NCBI RefSeq assembly: GCF_032878875.1
Contig: NZ_CP118157.1
Coordinates: 3,410,001 to 3,474,000, forward strand
DNA: 64,000 nt
DNA from: Microbacterium sp. AB
GTDB taxonomy: Bacteria; Actinomycetota; Actinomycetes; Actinomycetales; Microbacteriaceae
Reading direction: 5' to 3'
Part shown: positions 50,873 to 60,168 of the stretch, in pieces
Layout: every line of letters starts with the position of its first letter
Numbering within the stretch: position 1 is the stretch's first letter
The notes under the pieces: model-generated
What the model saw: the letters and a program-made list of their open reading frames with translations, nothing else
Databases searched by the model: none
What the model was told of the DNA's origin: nothing
Made by a program: the position numbers and the translations under genes

Positions 50873-52201
50873 GTGGCCTATTCGAGCTACGTCCTGCCCC
50901 CGTCCGAACGCGCCCCGCGCTGGTCCCTCTCGATGGCCTGGTGGGCGCTCTTCTCCGCCATGTTCTGGATCTACGTCGCCGTCGCCTCCGCGGGAGCCGT
51001 CGGCCTCATCGACACCCTCGTCGGCATGGCCCTCACCGTCGCCACGTACGGGGTCGTGAACCTCGTGCTCGCGCGATACGCCGCCCGCACGGGGCTGACG
51101 GTCGAGCTCGCGTCACGCTCGATGTTCGGCGTCCTCGGCTCGGCCCTCGCCACCCTCATCTTCGCGGCGACGGCGATCTACTACTGCGTCTTCGAGGGAT
51201 CGATCATCGCGATCGCGTTCCAGAAGACCTTCGGCGGCGACATCGCCGCGTGGTACGCGCTCGTCGTCGCGTACGCGATCCCGCTCGCCTCCGGGCCCGT
51301 GCAGCGCTGGCTCGACAGGCTCAACGGCCTCCTGCTCCCGGTCTACGCCGTGGGGCTCGTCCTCGTCGTGATCTTCGCCACCGTGCAGCACGGCGTGCCG
51401 GAGTCCGTCTTCGACGTCGCGGCCTCCGGCCCCCTGCCCGGCTGGGTCTCCTCGTACCTCATCTACATGGGCGTCTGGATCATGATGATGTACACGTTCG
51501 ACTACGCGCGCATGGGCCGGCCCGAGGACGAGCGGTTCCACGGACGGTTCACGTTCGGCTGGGTCTTCTACCTGTTCACGTTCGCCGTCAACGGGCTCGT
51601 GGGGATCTACATCATCGCCGCGACCGGTCACGAGGGCAGCGAGACGGGCGTCGTGGACGCGTTCCTCGGGACGATGGGGCTCTTCGGCCTGCTCGTGATC
51701 TTCGTCTCCCAGACCCGCATCAACACCGCCAACTACTACCTCGCCTCCACCAACCTCGACGCCTTCGCGACGCGGGTCTTCCGGCTCGCCCTCCCCCGCT
51801 GGGTCTGGGTCGTGGTCGCCGGCGTCGTCGCCTACCTCCTGATGCTGACGAACGTCGTGTCCTGGCTCCTGAAGGCGCTCGCGTGGCAGGGCGTGTTCGT
51901 GGTCGCGTGGGTCGCGATCGCGCTCGTGTTCATCCGGGCGACGCGCGGCAGGGACGTGGTGCCGGAGGTGCGGCGCGAGCTGCTGCCGAGGTTCACGCTG
52001 GGAGCGCTCGCGTGGGTCGTCGCCTCCGCGACGGGGATCCTGCTCACGGAGTTCGCCGCGACGACGGCGATCGGCGCGGCCGCGCCGATCGTCACCTTCG
52101 GGATCGCGGCGGCCGGGGCGGGAATCGCCTTCCGCATCCAGCCGCCGCCCGTGGTCGACGAGGCGGAGGCGCCGTCGGTGGACGAGCAGCTGATGGCCTG
52201 A
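50873..52201 (+). CDS. NCS1 family permease (purine-cytosine permease-like)
   Basis: A 442-residue transporter with about twelve membrane spans, of the cytosine/allantoin/hydantoin permease family. Typical features are the N-terminal PPSERAPRWSLSMAWWALFS and the helix starting ASRSMFGVLGSALAT. The GTG at 50873 is preceded by GAAGGAG. Its place after a PucR regulator and next to the 5-oxoprolinase operon suggests that it imports 5-oxoproline or a related cyclic amide (inference); cytosine is the alternative. Confidence 0.88.
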   Translation: MAYSSYVLPPSERAPRWSLSMAWWALFSAMFWIYVAVASAGAVGLIDTLVGMALTVATYGVVNLVLARYAARTGLTVELASRSMFGVLGSALATLIFAATAIYYCVFEGSIIAIAFQKTFGGDIAAWYALVVAYAIPLASGPVQRWLDRLNGLLLPVYAVGLVLVVIFATVQHGVPESVFDVAASGPLPGWVSSYLIYMGVWIMMMYTFDYARMGRPEDERFHGRFTFGWVFYLFTFAVNGLVGIYIIAATGHEGSETGVVDAFLGTMGLFGLLVIFVSQTRINTANYYLASTNLDAFATRVFRLALPRWVWVVVAGVVAYLLMLTNVVSWLLKALAWQGVFVVAWVAIALVFIRATRGRDVVPEVRRELLPRFTLGALAWVVASATGILLTEFAATTAIGAAAPIVTFGIAAAGAGIAFRIQPPPVVDEAEAPSVDEQLMA

Positions 52202-52218
52202 CACCCGGCCCGGAGGAC

Positions 52219-52258
52219 GCGAGAGGGCGGGACCCCCGAAGGAGTCCCGCCCTCTCGC
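52219..52258. terminator. Bidirectional terminator between NCS1 permease and rpsN
   Basis: GCGAGAGGGCGGGAC (52219-52233) and GTCCCGCCCTCTCGC (52244-52258) form a perfect 15-bp stem around CCCCGAAGGA. It lies between the convergent ends of the permease and the ribosomal protein genes. Confidence 0.85.
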
Positions 52259-52270
52259 CGAGGCGGATGC

Positions 52271-52576
52271 CTACCAGCTCGACTTGGTCACGCCGGGCAG
52301 CTCGCCCCGGTGCGCCATGTCGCGGAAGCGGACACGCGAGATGCCGAACTTCGTCAGCACGCCGCGGGGGCGTCCGTCGATGACGTCGCGCGAGCGCAGA
52401 CGCACGGGCGAGGCGTTGCGGGGCAGCTTCTGCAGGCCCACGCGGGCGGCCTCGCGCTCCTCGTCGGTCGAGTTCGGGCTCACGAGCTGCTTCTTCAGCT
52501 CGAGACGCTTCTCCGCGTAGCGGTCGACGACCGCCTTGCGCTGCTCGTTGCGAGCGATCTTGCTCTTCTTCGCCAT
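52271..52576 (-). CDS. rpsN: 30S ribosomal protein S14, long zinc-free form
   Basis: A 101-residue S14. It has the [20 protein letters not shown] start and [20 protein letters not shown] before the C-terminal [15 protein letters not shown]. The CxxC zinc-binding pairs of short S14 are absent, so this is the C-minus type. It ends the rpmB-rpmG-rpsN cluster. Confidence 0.97.
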   Translation of the reverse strand: MAKKSKIARNEQRKAVVDRYAEKRLELKKQLVSPNSTDEEREAARVGLQKLPRNASPVRLRSRDVIDGRPRGVLTKFGISRVRFRDMAHRGELPGVTKSSW

Positions 52577-52578
52577 GA

Positions 52579-52749
52579 TTAACGCTCCTCGCGGAAGTCG
52601 ACGTGCTTGCGCACGACCGGGTCGTACTTCTTGAGCACGAGGCGGTCGGGGTTGTTGCGGCGGTTCTTCTTGGTCACGTACGTGTAGCCCGTGCCCGCGG
52701 TCGAACGCAGCTTGATGATGGGACGGACGTCCTGAGCCTTCTTCGCCAT
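52579..52749 (-). CDS. rpmG: 50S ribosomal protein L33
   Basis: A 56-residue frame reading [20 protein letters not shown] and ending [12 protein letters not shown]. The fit to bacterial L33 is full-length. No cysteine pairs are present, so it is the zinc-independent form. The ATG overlaps the rpmB stop (TGATG); rpsN begins two bases after its TAA. Confidence 0.97.
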   Translation of the reverse strand: MAKKAQDVRPIIKLRSTAGTGYTYVTKKNRRNNPDRLVLKKYDPVVRKHVDFREER

Positions 52750-52985
52750 CAGAGCTTCACACCCTTCGCGATGAGGTCCTTCACGACCGATTCGATGCCG
52801 CGGGCGTCGATCACCTTGATGCCCTTGGCGGACACGTTGAGCGTGATCTTACGACCGAGCGACGGGACGTAGTACGTCTTCTTCTGCACGTTCGGGTCGA
52901 AGCGGCGCTTCGTCCTCCGGTGCGAGTGCGAGACGTTGTGACCGAAGCCGGGAACGGCACCGGTCACCTGGCACACAGCAGCCAT
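52749..52985 (-). CDS. rpmB: 50S ribosomal protein L28
   Basis: A 78-residue L28 with [31 protein letters not shown] and the C-terminal [17 protein letters not shown]. Only one Cys is present in place of the zinc pairs. It is the first gene of the three-gene cluster. Upstream I see no AT-rich Zur box, so these may be the regular rather than the zinc-starvation copies. Confidence 0.97.
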   Translation of the reverse strand: MAAVCQVTGAVPGFGHNVSHSHRRTKRRFDPNVQKKTYYVPSLGRKITLNVSAKGIKVIDARGIESVVKDLIAKGVKL

Positions 52986-53324
52986 GGTTCACTCCTTCAT
53001 TACCGTGGAGCCGGACGGCCCCACCCAAGATCTCTTGTCTGCGCAGACCGCACCCGCCCGTCGCCGGGCTGTGTTCAGACGAGGTCCGCACGAACTGCGC
53101 ACAGGAGCGTGCGCAGACAAACGTCGATCCTAGCATGTCCGGGCGCGTCGCCCCCGCTCGCCCTCGCCGCCATTTCGCTATAACCGCCGAAATTATTCGT
53201 GACCATGCGGTCATCGCGGGGTAACACGGCGTTCCTAGCGTCGTCTCGAATGACCGGCGCCGATATCGCTACATTCACGCACAATGCTCCACCCCTCCTC
53301 GTCCCGTTCGAGAAACGAGCACTC

Positions 53325-54620
53325 ATGAGCCGCCCTGCCCGCCCTGCCCGCCTCATCGCCGGCGCGATCCTCGTCGGATCCCTCGCCCTCGCCGGCTGCG
53401 GTCGCGCCGACGACGCCGCATCGTCCGGCGCGACCTCGTCGATCGACGACTCCCCCGCCACGGGCGCCATCGCCGTCTGGGCCCCCGACGGCGACGCGAA
53501 CGTCCTCGAAGAGGTCATCGCCCCCTTCCTCGAGGACAACCCCGACGCCGACGTGGAGATCACGCTCGTGCCGGAGTCGGAGTACACGACCAAGCTGCGG
53601 TCGGCCATCTCCGCGGGCTCGGGCCCCGACGTCGCCCTGCTCTACACCGAGTCCCAGGCGCAGTTCACCCGCACCGGCGCCTTCGCACCCGTGCCGGACG
53701 GGGTCGCCGACGCCGACGCCTTCTTCGACGGCGCGTGGGACGCCGGCGTCATCGACGGGGCCGCCTACTCCGTCCCGTGGTACTCGTACACCTACGCCCT
53801 CGTCTACCGAGCCGACCTCGCCGCCGCGGCGGGCGCGAGCGCCCCCGAGACGTGGGACGACATGGTCCCGTTCTTCGAATCGCTCGAGAGCGCCGGCGCC
53901 GTGCGCGGCTTCGCGGCGGACGTCGGCTGGGACGTCTACACCGGGCAGCTCGTCGCGCAGCTGCTCTGGCAGGCCGGCGGCGAGCTGCTGACCGACGACG
54001 GCGCCCAGTGGACCCTCGACACCCCCGAGATGGTCGCGGCGATCGAGCACGACGCCTCCTTCTTCACGTCGGGCAGCGCCGACACCGCGACACCGCTCTT
54101 CCTCGACTCGCAGCCGTACTTCGTCGAGGGGAAGACCGCGTCGTCGATCACGGGGCCCTGGGTCATCGGACAGTACGACGACGTGGCGGGGGAGGAGGGG
54201 TGGACGGCCGAGAACGTCGGCACCGCTCCCCTGCCCGCCGGAGACGGGGGATCCGTCGGCGCACTCGCCGGGGGGAGCTGGGGCGTCCTGGACGACAGCG
54301 AGAACCCGGACTCCGCGTGGAAGCTCATCCGCTTCCTCGCCGAGGAGGACACGCAGCTGACGCAGTACGAGGCATACAGCTCGCTGCCGGCCGTGGAGTC
54401 GGCGTGGGAGGACCCCGCGATCTCCGGCGAGCCCCTGCTCGACGCCTTCTTCACGCAGCTCCAGACCGCGAAGACCTACCCGCAGTCCACCACCTGGCCC
54501 CAGGTGGTGACGCAGCTCGGCGCGGAGATGGAGGGCGTCGCCAAGGGCGCCCAGACCGCCGAGGAGGCCGCCGCGAACATCCAGGCCTTCGCCGAGTCCC
54601 TCGGCACCGGCTCGGAGTGA
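53325..54620 (+). CDS. Sugar ABC transporter substrate-binding lipoprotein
   Basis: A 431-residue family-1 carbohydrate-binding protein. The lipoprotein signal ends in LALAGC (Cys25). A short linker is followed by GAIAVWAPDGDANVLEEVIA, the start of the mature domain. The start MSRPARPARL at 53325 gives a normal signal peptide; upstream in-frame ATGs do not. It opens an operon with two permeases, a ROK regulator, a flavin oxidase and an isomerase. Confidence 0.93.
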   Translation: MSRPARPARLIAGAILVGSLALAGCGRADDAASSGATSSIDDSPATGAIAVWAPDGDANVLEEVIAPFLEDNPDADVEITLVPESEYTTKLRSAISAGSGPDVALLYTESQAQFTRTGAFAPVPDGVADADAFFDGAWDAGVIDGAAYSVPWYSYTYALVYRADLAAAAGASAPETWDDMVPFFESLESAGAVRGFAADVGWDVYTGQLVAQLLWQAGGELLTDDGAQWTLDTPEMVAAIEHDASFFTSGSADTATPLFLDSQPYFVEGKTASSITGPWVIGQYDDVAGEEGWTAENVGTAPLPAGDGGSVGALAGGSWGVLDDSENPDSAWKLIRFLAEEDTQLTQYEAYSSLPAVESAWEDPAISGEPLLDAFFTQLQTAKTYPQSTTWPQVVTQLGAEMEGVAKGAQTAEEAAANIQAFAESLGTGSE

Positions 54621-54628
54621 CCGGCCTC

Positions 54629-55555
54629 ATGACGACGGCCCTCCTCCCGGGGGCGCGGCCCACCCCGCGCCCCCGGCGGCCCGGCGCGCGACGCCACGGG
54701 GTGATCGCCTGGGTGTTCCTCGCGCCGTTCGCCCTCGTCTTCCTCCTCTACACCGCCATCCCCGCCGTCGCGGCGCTCGCCATGAGCCTCACCGACCTGC
54801 GCGGCACCGACCTGCGCGACCCGTTCCAGGTGAACCTCGTCGGCCTCGACAACTACCTGCGCCTCTTCTCGGACGCACGGTTCCTGCGAGACGTCGGCAA
54901 CACGGCGACCTTCGTCATCGTCGGCGTGCCCCTCACGATGCTGCTGGGCCTCCTCCTCGCTCTCGCCCTCAACACCGGCATCCGCCGGGCGCGCGGAGTC
55001 TTCCGCACGGTCTTCTACGCGCCGGTCGTGACCAACGTCGTGGCGATCGCCCTGATCTGGCAGTACGCCTTCAACTCCGACGGCACGGTGAACGAGGCGC
55101 TCGGATGGTTCGGGTTCGCGGGGCCGGGATGGCTCACGGAGACGGACCTGGCGATGCCGGTCGTCATCCTGCTCGGCGTCTGGCGCAACTTCGGCACCGC
55201 CATGGTCCTCTTCCTCGCGGGGCTGCAGGCCGTCCCCGAGGAGGTGTACGAGGCGGCGGCGCTCGACGGGGCCGGCTGGTGGAGCCGCCTCTGGCACGTG
55301 ACTCTGCCCCTCCTCCGTCCGACCATCCTGCTCGTCTCCGTGCTGCTCACGACGTTCTACCTGCAGGTGTTCGACGAGCCGTACCTGCTGACGAACGGCG
55401 GCCCGCTCGGCAGCACGGAGTCCATAGCCCTCTACACCTACCGCCAGTTCGGCTTCGGGGAGTTCGGCCTCTCGTCCGCGGCGTCCTTCATCACCCTCGT
55501 GCTCGTCGTCGTGGTGAGCGCCGTCCAGTTCCGCCTCCTGAGGCCCCGCACATGA
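54629..55555 (+). CDS. Sugar ABC transporter permease (MalF-like)
   Basis: A 308-residue permease with about six spans, first span near residues 28-50 (IAWVFLAPFALVFLLYTAIP). The contact loop reads EVYEAAALDGAGWWSR. ATG at 54629 has GGAG upstream; a GTG at 54617 that overlaps the previous stop is an alternative and would add four residues. No ATPase gene is in the operon. Confidence 0.92.
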   Translation: MTTALLPGARPTPRPRRPGARRHGVIAWVFLAPFALVFLLYTAIPAVAALAMSLTDLRGTDLRDPFQVNLVGLDNYLRLFSDARFLRDVGNTATFVIVGVPLTMLLGLLLALALNTGIRRARGVFRTVFYAPVVTNVVAIALIWQYAFNSDGTVNEALGWFGFAGPGWLTETDLAMPVVILLGVWRNFGTAMVLFLAGLQAVPEEVYEAAALDGAGWWSRLWHVTLPLLRPTILLVSVLLTTFYLQVFDEPYLLTNGGPLGSTESIALYTYRQFGFGEFGLSSAASFITLVLVVVVSAVQFRLLRPRT

Positions 55556-56412
55556 ACGGCCCCGCCCGCTCCGAGGCCCGGCTCCTCCCGGGAGCGCGTG
55601 CCGGTCGCGGCCTGCTCTACGCCGCCCTCGTCGTGTGCGCCCTGGCGACGCTCCTCCCCTTCTCCTGGGTCGTCAGCGGGTCGTTGCGCAGCCTCCGCGA
55701 GATCCGGCAGGACCCCGGGGCCTGGTTCCCCGCCGACCCCACGCTCGACAACTTCGTCCGGCTCTTCGCCGGGGAGGGCTTCGCCACCTACCTCGTCAAC
55801 AGCGTCGTGGTGGCGGCCATCGTCGTCGCGGGCAACGTCCTCGCCGCCACGGCCGCGGGGTATGCGCTGACGAAGTTCGACTTCCCCGGCAGGCGCATCG
55901 CGTTCGGAGCCGTCATGATGGCCCTCATGATCCCGTTCACGGCGGTGTTCGTCCCGCAGTTCGTCATCACGGTGAACCTGGGCCTCGTGGACACCCTGGC
56001 AGGAATAGCGCTGCCGAGCACGGCCCTGCCGATCTCGATCTTCATCATGCGGCAGTACGCCTCCTCCGTGCCCGACGAGCTCATCGAGGCGGCACGGCTG
56101 GACGGCGCGGGGGAGTTCCGCATCTTCTTCCGGGTCTTCCTCCCGCTGACCGGGCCCGCCGTGGCGACCGTGACGATCATGTCGTTCCTCACCTCGTGGA
56201 ACAACTTCATCTGGCCGCTCGTCGTGGCGCAGTCCGACGCCACCTACACGCTGCCCGTGGCGCTCGCCGCGACGAGCCAGGCGTCGAACCACGTGCTCGA
56301 CTACGGGCTGGTGCTCGCGGGCGCGCTCGTCGTCATGCTCCCCGTCCTCGTCCTCTTCCTGCTGCTCCAGCGGTACTTCGTCCAGGGCATCGCGGCTGCG
56401 GGCCTCAAGTGA
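55552..56412 (+). CDS. Sugar ABC transporter permease (MalG-like)
   Basis: A 286-residue permease, partner of the MalF-like protein, with six spans and the contact loop ELIEAARLDGAGEFRI. The C-terminus LLLQRYFVQGIAAAGLK is typical. The ATG overlaps the upstream stop by four bases. Confidence 0.94.
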   Translation: MNGPARSEARLLPGARAGRGLLYAALVVCALATLLPFSWVVSGSLRSLREIRQDPGAWFPADPTLDNFVRLFAGEGFATYLVNSVVVAAIVVAGNVLAATAAGYALTKFDFPGRRIAFGAVMMALMIPFTAVFVPQFVITVNLGLVDTLAGIALPSTALPISIFIMRQYASSVPDELIEAARLDGAGEFRIFFRVFLPLTGPAVATVTIMSFLTSWNNFIWPLVVAQSDATYTLPVALAATSQASNHVLDYGLVLAGALVVMLPVLVLFLLLQRYFVQGIAAAGLK

Positions 56413-56426
56413 CCCGGGGAGAGCGC

Positions 56427-57617
56427 ATGATGGCCGGTCTCGATCCGCGCGCGCTGCGGCGCGTGAACACCTCCGTGACGCTGCGAGCCCTCGCCGTGGC
56501 CACGAAGCCCCTGAGCATGACCGCGATCGCGAGCGGGACGGGACTCTCCCGCAGGACCATCGAACTCATCCTCGACGAGCTCGTCGAGGCCGGGTGGGTC
56601 GACGAGCTCGAGCGCATCCCGACGACGGGCGCCGCCGGACGCCCGGCCCGTCGCTTCGAGCTCCGCGCCGAGCACGCGCTGCTCGCGGCGGTGCGCATCA
56701 CCACCCTCGAGGTCTCGGCCGTCGTGGCGGACGTCCGCGGCCGGATCCTGTCCCGGGCCCGTCGTCCGCTGCGCCTCTACGAACAGCCCCGGCCCACGCT
56801 CGACGACGCCGCCGAGCTCGTCCACGAGGCGCTGGCGGCGGCCGGCGCCTCCGTGCACCGTCTGCGCGCCGGCGCGATCGCCTCGGGCGGCGCGGTCGAC
56901 GACGACGGCGTGATCCGGCGTCTCGTCCACACCAGGGAGTGGTCGGGGGTCGACCTGCCGGCGGAGCTGAACGCGCGCATCGCGGTCCCCTGGTTCGCGG
57001 ACAACGACGCCAACCTCGCCGCGCTCGCCGAGCGCTGGCGCGGGGCCGCGCGCGATCACGACGACGTCGTCTGGGCGATCCTCGGCGCACGGACCGGCAT
57101 CGGGACGCTCATCCGCGGCCGCATCCATCGCGGGTTCCAGGGCGCGGCGGGCGAGATCGTCGAGGCCGCCTCCCTGCCCGCCGACGCCTTCCACAGCCAT
57201 CCCGTCGGCGGCCTCACCTCGCCCCACGACGACGATCGGCTGGCCGCCCTGCGCACGATCGACCGCGCACGCGAGGGCGACGAGGAGGCCGTCGCGCTCG
57301 TCGACGAGTTCGCCGCGCACATCGCGACGATCCTCGTGACCCTCTCGTGGACGGTCGCGCCGTCGCTGTTCGTCCTCGGCGGAGGCCTCGAGGACGCCGG
57401 AGACCTCCTCCTGCCCCGCGTCGAGGAGCTGCTGCGCCGTGCGCGCACGCCCGACATCTCGTTGCGGAAGACCGAGCTGGGCGCAGAGGCCCCCCTCGTC
57501 GGCGCGCTGCGCTTCGTCCTCGATCGCATGGACGTCGCGCTCTTCGGGCCGCTCGTCGCGCTCGATCGGGCCGCCCCGTCCCCCGTCCCCACCCCCGTCG
57601 TCAAGGAGCACCCGTGA
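56427..57617 (+). CDS. ROK family transcriptional regulator
   Basis: A 396-residue ROK protein with an N-terminal winged helix (residues 10-75; MTAIASGTGLSRRTIELILD). The ROK sugar-binding core is present (WFADNDANLAALAERW, AILGARTGIGTLIRG). The zinc-cysteine motif CxCGxxGC of ROK kinases is absent, so it is a NagC/XylR-type sensor and not a kinase. ATG at 56427 follows GGGGAGA; a GTG at 56409 overlapping the permease stop is an alternative. It lies inside the operon it probably controls. Confidence 0.92.
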   Translation: MMAGLDPRALRRVNTSVTLRALAVATKPLSMTAIASGTGLSRRTIELILDELVEAGWVDELERIPTTGAAGRPARRFELRAEHALLAAVRITTLEVSAVVADVRGRILSRARRPLRLYEQPRPTLDDAAELVHEALAAAGASVHRLRAGAIASGGAVDDDGVIRRLVHTREWSGVDLPAELNARIAVPWFADNDANLAALAERWRGAARDHDDVVWAILGARTGIGTLIRGRIHRGFQGAAGEIVEAASLPADAFHSHPVGGLTSPHDDDRLAALRTIDRAREGDEEAVALVDEFAAHIATILVTLSWTVAPSLFVLGGGLEDAGDLLLPRVEELLRRARTPDISLRKTELGAEAPLVGALRFVLDRMDVALFGPLVALDRAAPSPVPTPVVKEHP

Positions 57618-59134
57618 CCCACGCCCCCCGCACCGACGTCCTCATCGTGGGAGGAGGCCTCATGGGCGCCGCCGTCGCCCGGCTCCTCCGCGAGAGCGAC
57701 GCGCACATCGCGATCACGATGGTCGACGCGGGCGCGCCCATCGGCGCCGCCCCCGGCGTCCACCTCCACGACATCGAGGACCCCGAGGTCTGGGCCCGGT
57801 ACAACGAGCGGGTGTCGAGCGGCATCCAGGGCATGTACACGGGCGCGGAGGTGGTGGCCGACGTCGCGTCCGACCTGCGCGGACTGCGACCGGGGATGTT
57901 CCACGCCCTCGCGTTCGGGGAGGACGCCGAGCAGATGCCCGCCACCGCGATCGCCTGGAACGCGGGCGGGATGGGCGTGCACTGGACAGCCGCCGCGCCG
58001 TGGCCGGACGGCGAGGAGACCTTCGCCTTCGGCGACGACGACGCGTGGCGCCGCGACCTCGAGACGGCGAGGCGCGTGCTCGGCGTCCGCCCAGCGGCCA
58101 TCGGGCCGACCGCCGTCGGCGAGCGCGTCCTCGAGGTGCTGCGCGGACGCTACGCGCATGCGGGCGACGCGACGCGACGGCCGCAGCCCATGCCGATGGC
58201 CGTGCGGCCCGTGCCGGGCGGCCGTCTCGAGCGGACGAGCCCCGCCACGATCTTCCCGGCCATCGCGCACGCGGGCGACGCGGCGTTCTCGCTGCGCACC
58301 GGGTCGCTCGCCACCTCGCTGATCGTCGAGGACGCACGCGTGACGGGGGCGCGCGTGCGCAGCGTCGCGGACGGCGCGACGAGCGAGATCCGCGCCGACG
58401 CCGTCGTCGTGTGCGCCGACGCGCTGCGCACGCCGCAGCTCCTGTTCGCATCGGGCATCCGCCCCGCCGCCCTCGGCCGCTACCTCAACGAGCACGCCTT
58501 CATCGCCTCCCGCGTCCTCGTCGATCTCGAGCGGTTCGGGCTCACGGCCGACGACCTCCCGATCGCGGCGGACGGCGAGTTCTGCACCGACTCGCTCTGG
58601 ATCCCGCAGAACGGCGCGGAGCAGCCCTTCCACGGCCAGGTCATGGACACGACCTACGTCGACGAGCAGGGGCGTGCGCTCGCCCACTCCGTCGGCGTCT
58701 CGCTCTACTCGCCCGTGGAGTCGCGGCCGGAGAACCGGGTCGTCTTCGCCGACGACGAGCAGGACCTGGCCGGCATGCCGCGCATGCGCATCGAGTTCGC
58801 CTACTCGCCCGCCGACCTCGCGCTCATCGACCGGGCGCTGGCCGAGGCCGCCGACATCATCGGGGACTTCGGCGCCTTCGACCCGGCCACCGAGCGCGCG
58901 CTCCTCGTGCCGGGCTCGTCGCTGCATCTCACCGGCACCGTGCGCAGCGGGCTCGACGACGACGGCACGAGCGTCTGCGACCCGGAGGGGCGCGTCTGGG
59001 GGTTCGACAACCTCTACGTCGCCGGGAACGGCGTCGTCCCGACCCCCGTCGTCGCCAACGCCACGCTGACCGGAGTCGTCACCGCCGTGCGCACCGCGCG
59101 CGCCGTGGCCGAGCGCGTGGCGGCGCGGATCTGA
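57614..59134 (+). CDS. GMC / pyranose-oxidase-like FAD oxidoreductase (candidate sugar or glycoside 3-oxidase)
   Basis: A 506-residue flavoenzyme. The FAD-binding motif is VLIVGGGLMGAAVARLL at residues 9-25. The active-site pair of the family is visible as His438 (PGSSLHLTGT) and Asn482 (TPVVANATLT). The segment AGGMGVHWTAAAPWP occupies the place of the pyranose-oxidase flavin-attachment loop. Members of this branch oxidise sugars at C2 or C3, and some start C-glycoside breakdown. There is no signal peptide, so it would act on an imported substrate. GTG start overlaps the ROK stop; the next gene is 19 bases on. Confidence 0.85.
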   Translation: MTHAPRTDVLIVGGGLMGAAVARLLRESDAHIAITMVDAGAPIGAAPGVHLHDIEDPEVWARYNERVSSGIQGMYTGAEVVADVASDLRGLRPGMFHALAFGEDAEQMPATAIAWNAGGMGVHWTAAAPWPDGEETFAFGDDDAWRRDLETARRVLGVRPAAIGPTAVGERVLEVLRGRYAHAGDATRRPQPMPMAVRPVPGGRLERTSPATIFPAIAHAGDAAFSLRTGSLATSLIVEDARVTGARVRSVADGATSEIRADAVVVCADALRTPQLLFASGIRPAALGRYLNEHAFIASRVLVDLERFGLTADDLPIAADGEFCTDSLWIPQNGAEQPFHGQVMDTTYVDEQGRALAHSVGVSLYSPVESRPENRVVFADDEQDLAGMPRMRIEFAYSPADLALIDRALAEAADIIGDFGAFDPATERALLVPGSSLHLTGTVRSGLDDDGTSVCDPEGRVWGFDNLYVAGNGVVPTPVVANATLTGVVTAVRTARAVAERVAARI

Positions 59135-59153
59135 CCCCAGGAGAGGAACGACC

Positions 59154-60128
59154 ATGACCGACACCGCACCCCGGCGCCCGCTGCTCCGAGCCGACCGCGT
59201 GGCGCTGAACCCCATCCCGTGGATCAACGTCAAGGCCGACCCGGACGACCCCGGCTCGGAGGATCTCTGGCTGTTCGCCGATCCGGCGTTCCGCGCGGAC
59301 TACCCGAGGGTGCTCCGCGCGATCCGCGACTCGGGGTTCCCGGCGACGATGATGGAGGTGCTCGACACGCAGACGCTGTTCGACTACCGCCGGATGATCG
59401 ACGACGCCGGGCTCGCCCTCGCGCCGGGATACGCGAGCGTCGCACTGCCGGAGGATCACGGCGTGCTCTTCGACCCGGCGAGCGCCGAGGGCGTCCGCTG
59501 GTTCGACGGCGTGCGCCGCAAGGCCGAGGAGTCGCTGTTCTTCGGGCTGGAGACGGTCTTCCTCTCCCCGGAGGTGTCGTGGGCGCCCGCGACGGTCCGC
59601 ACCCGCGACGCGGCGGCCGTCGGCGCGTCCTTCCACCCGGGGCGCCTGGACCGCGTCATCGACGTCATCGGACGCGCGGCCGAGGTGCTCTCCGCCGAGG
59701 GCGTGCGGGCGGGTCTCCACAACCACGTCGGCACGTGGATCGAGACGGAGGAGGAGATCGAGCGCACGCTCGCGGCCATCCCCGCCCCGCTCCTCGGCGC
59801 CTCGTTCGACGTCGGGCACCTCGCGTGGGCCGGGATCGACGCCGAGGCGATGGTCACCCGTCACGCGGGACGCATCCTCGACCTCCACGTCAAGGACCTC
59901 GACCTCTCGATCGCGGAGGCGACCCGTGCCGAGCCCACCCCGTACCGTCGCGCGACGGATCTCGGCGTCTTCCGCGAGCCGGGGCTCGGCGACGTCGACC
60001 TCGACGGCGTGCTCGCGGCGCTCCCCGACGGCTGGGACGGCTGGACGATCGTCGAGGTCGACCGCGCGACGATGGCGCCCGCCGCCTCCGCGGCGGTCAG
60101 CTGGGAGTGGGTGAGCGCGCGGATCTGA
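59154..60128 (+). CDS. Sugar phosphate isomerase/epimerase family TIM barrel protein
   Basis: A 324-residue AP-endonuclease-2-type TIM barrel. Strand-end motifs that carry the metal ligands are HNHVGTWIETEEEIE, ASFDVGHLAWAGID, LDLHVKDLDL and TIVEVDRA. The family includes epimerases, isomerases and the lyase subunit of C-glycoside-cleaving enzymes. It follows the pyranose-oxidase-like gene after an AGGAG site, so it probably acts on the keto product (inference). Confidence 0.88.
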   Translation: MTDTAPRRPLLRADRVALNPIPWINVKADPDDPGSEDLWLFADPAFRADYPRVLRAIRDSGFPATMMEVLDTQTLFDYRRMIDDAGLALAPGYASVALPEDHGVLFDPASAEGVRWFDGVRRKAEESLFFGLETVFLSPEVSWAPATVRTRDAAAVGASFHPGRLDRVIDVIGRAAEVLSAEGVRAGLHNHVGTWIETEEEIERTLAAIPAPLLGASFDVGHLAWAGIDAEAMVTRHAGRILDLHVKDLDLSIAEATRAEPTPYRRATDLGVFREPGLGDVDLDGVLAALPDGWDGWTIVEVDRATMAPAASAAVSWEWVSARI

Positions 60129-60168
60129 CGCCCGCACGGCGCCCACGCCGCCGTTCCGGCCGAGACGG

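Noticed and set aside
52986..53324. Search for a Zur box upstream of rpmB
   Set aside because: No AT-rich palindrome of the Zur type is present; the region looks like two divergent leaders only.
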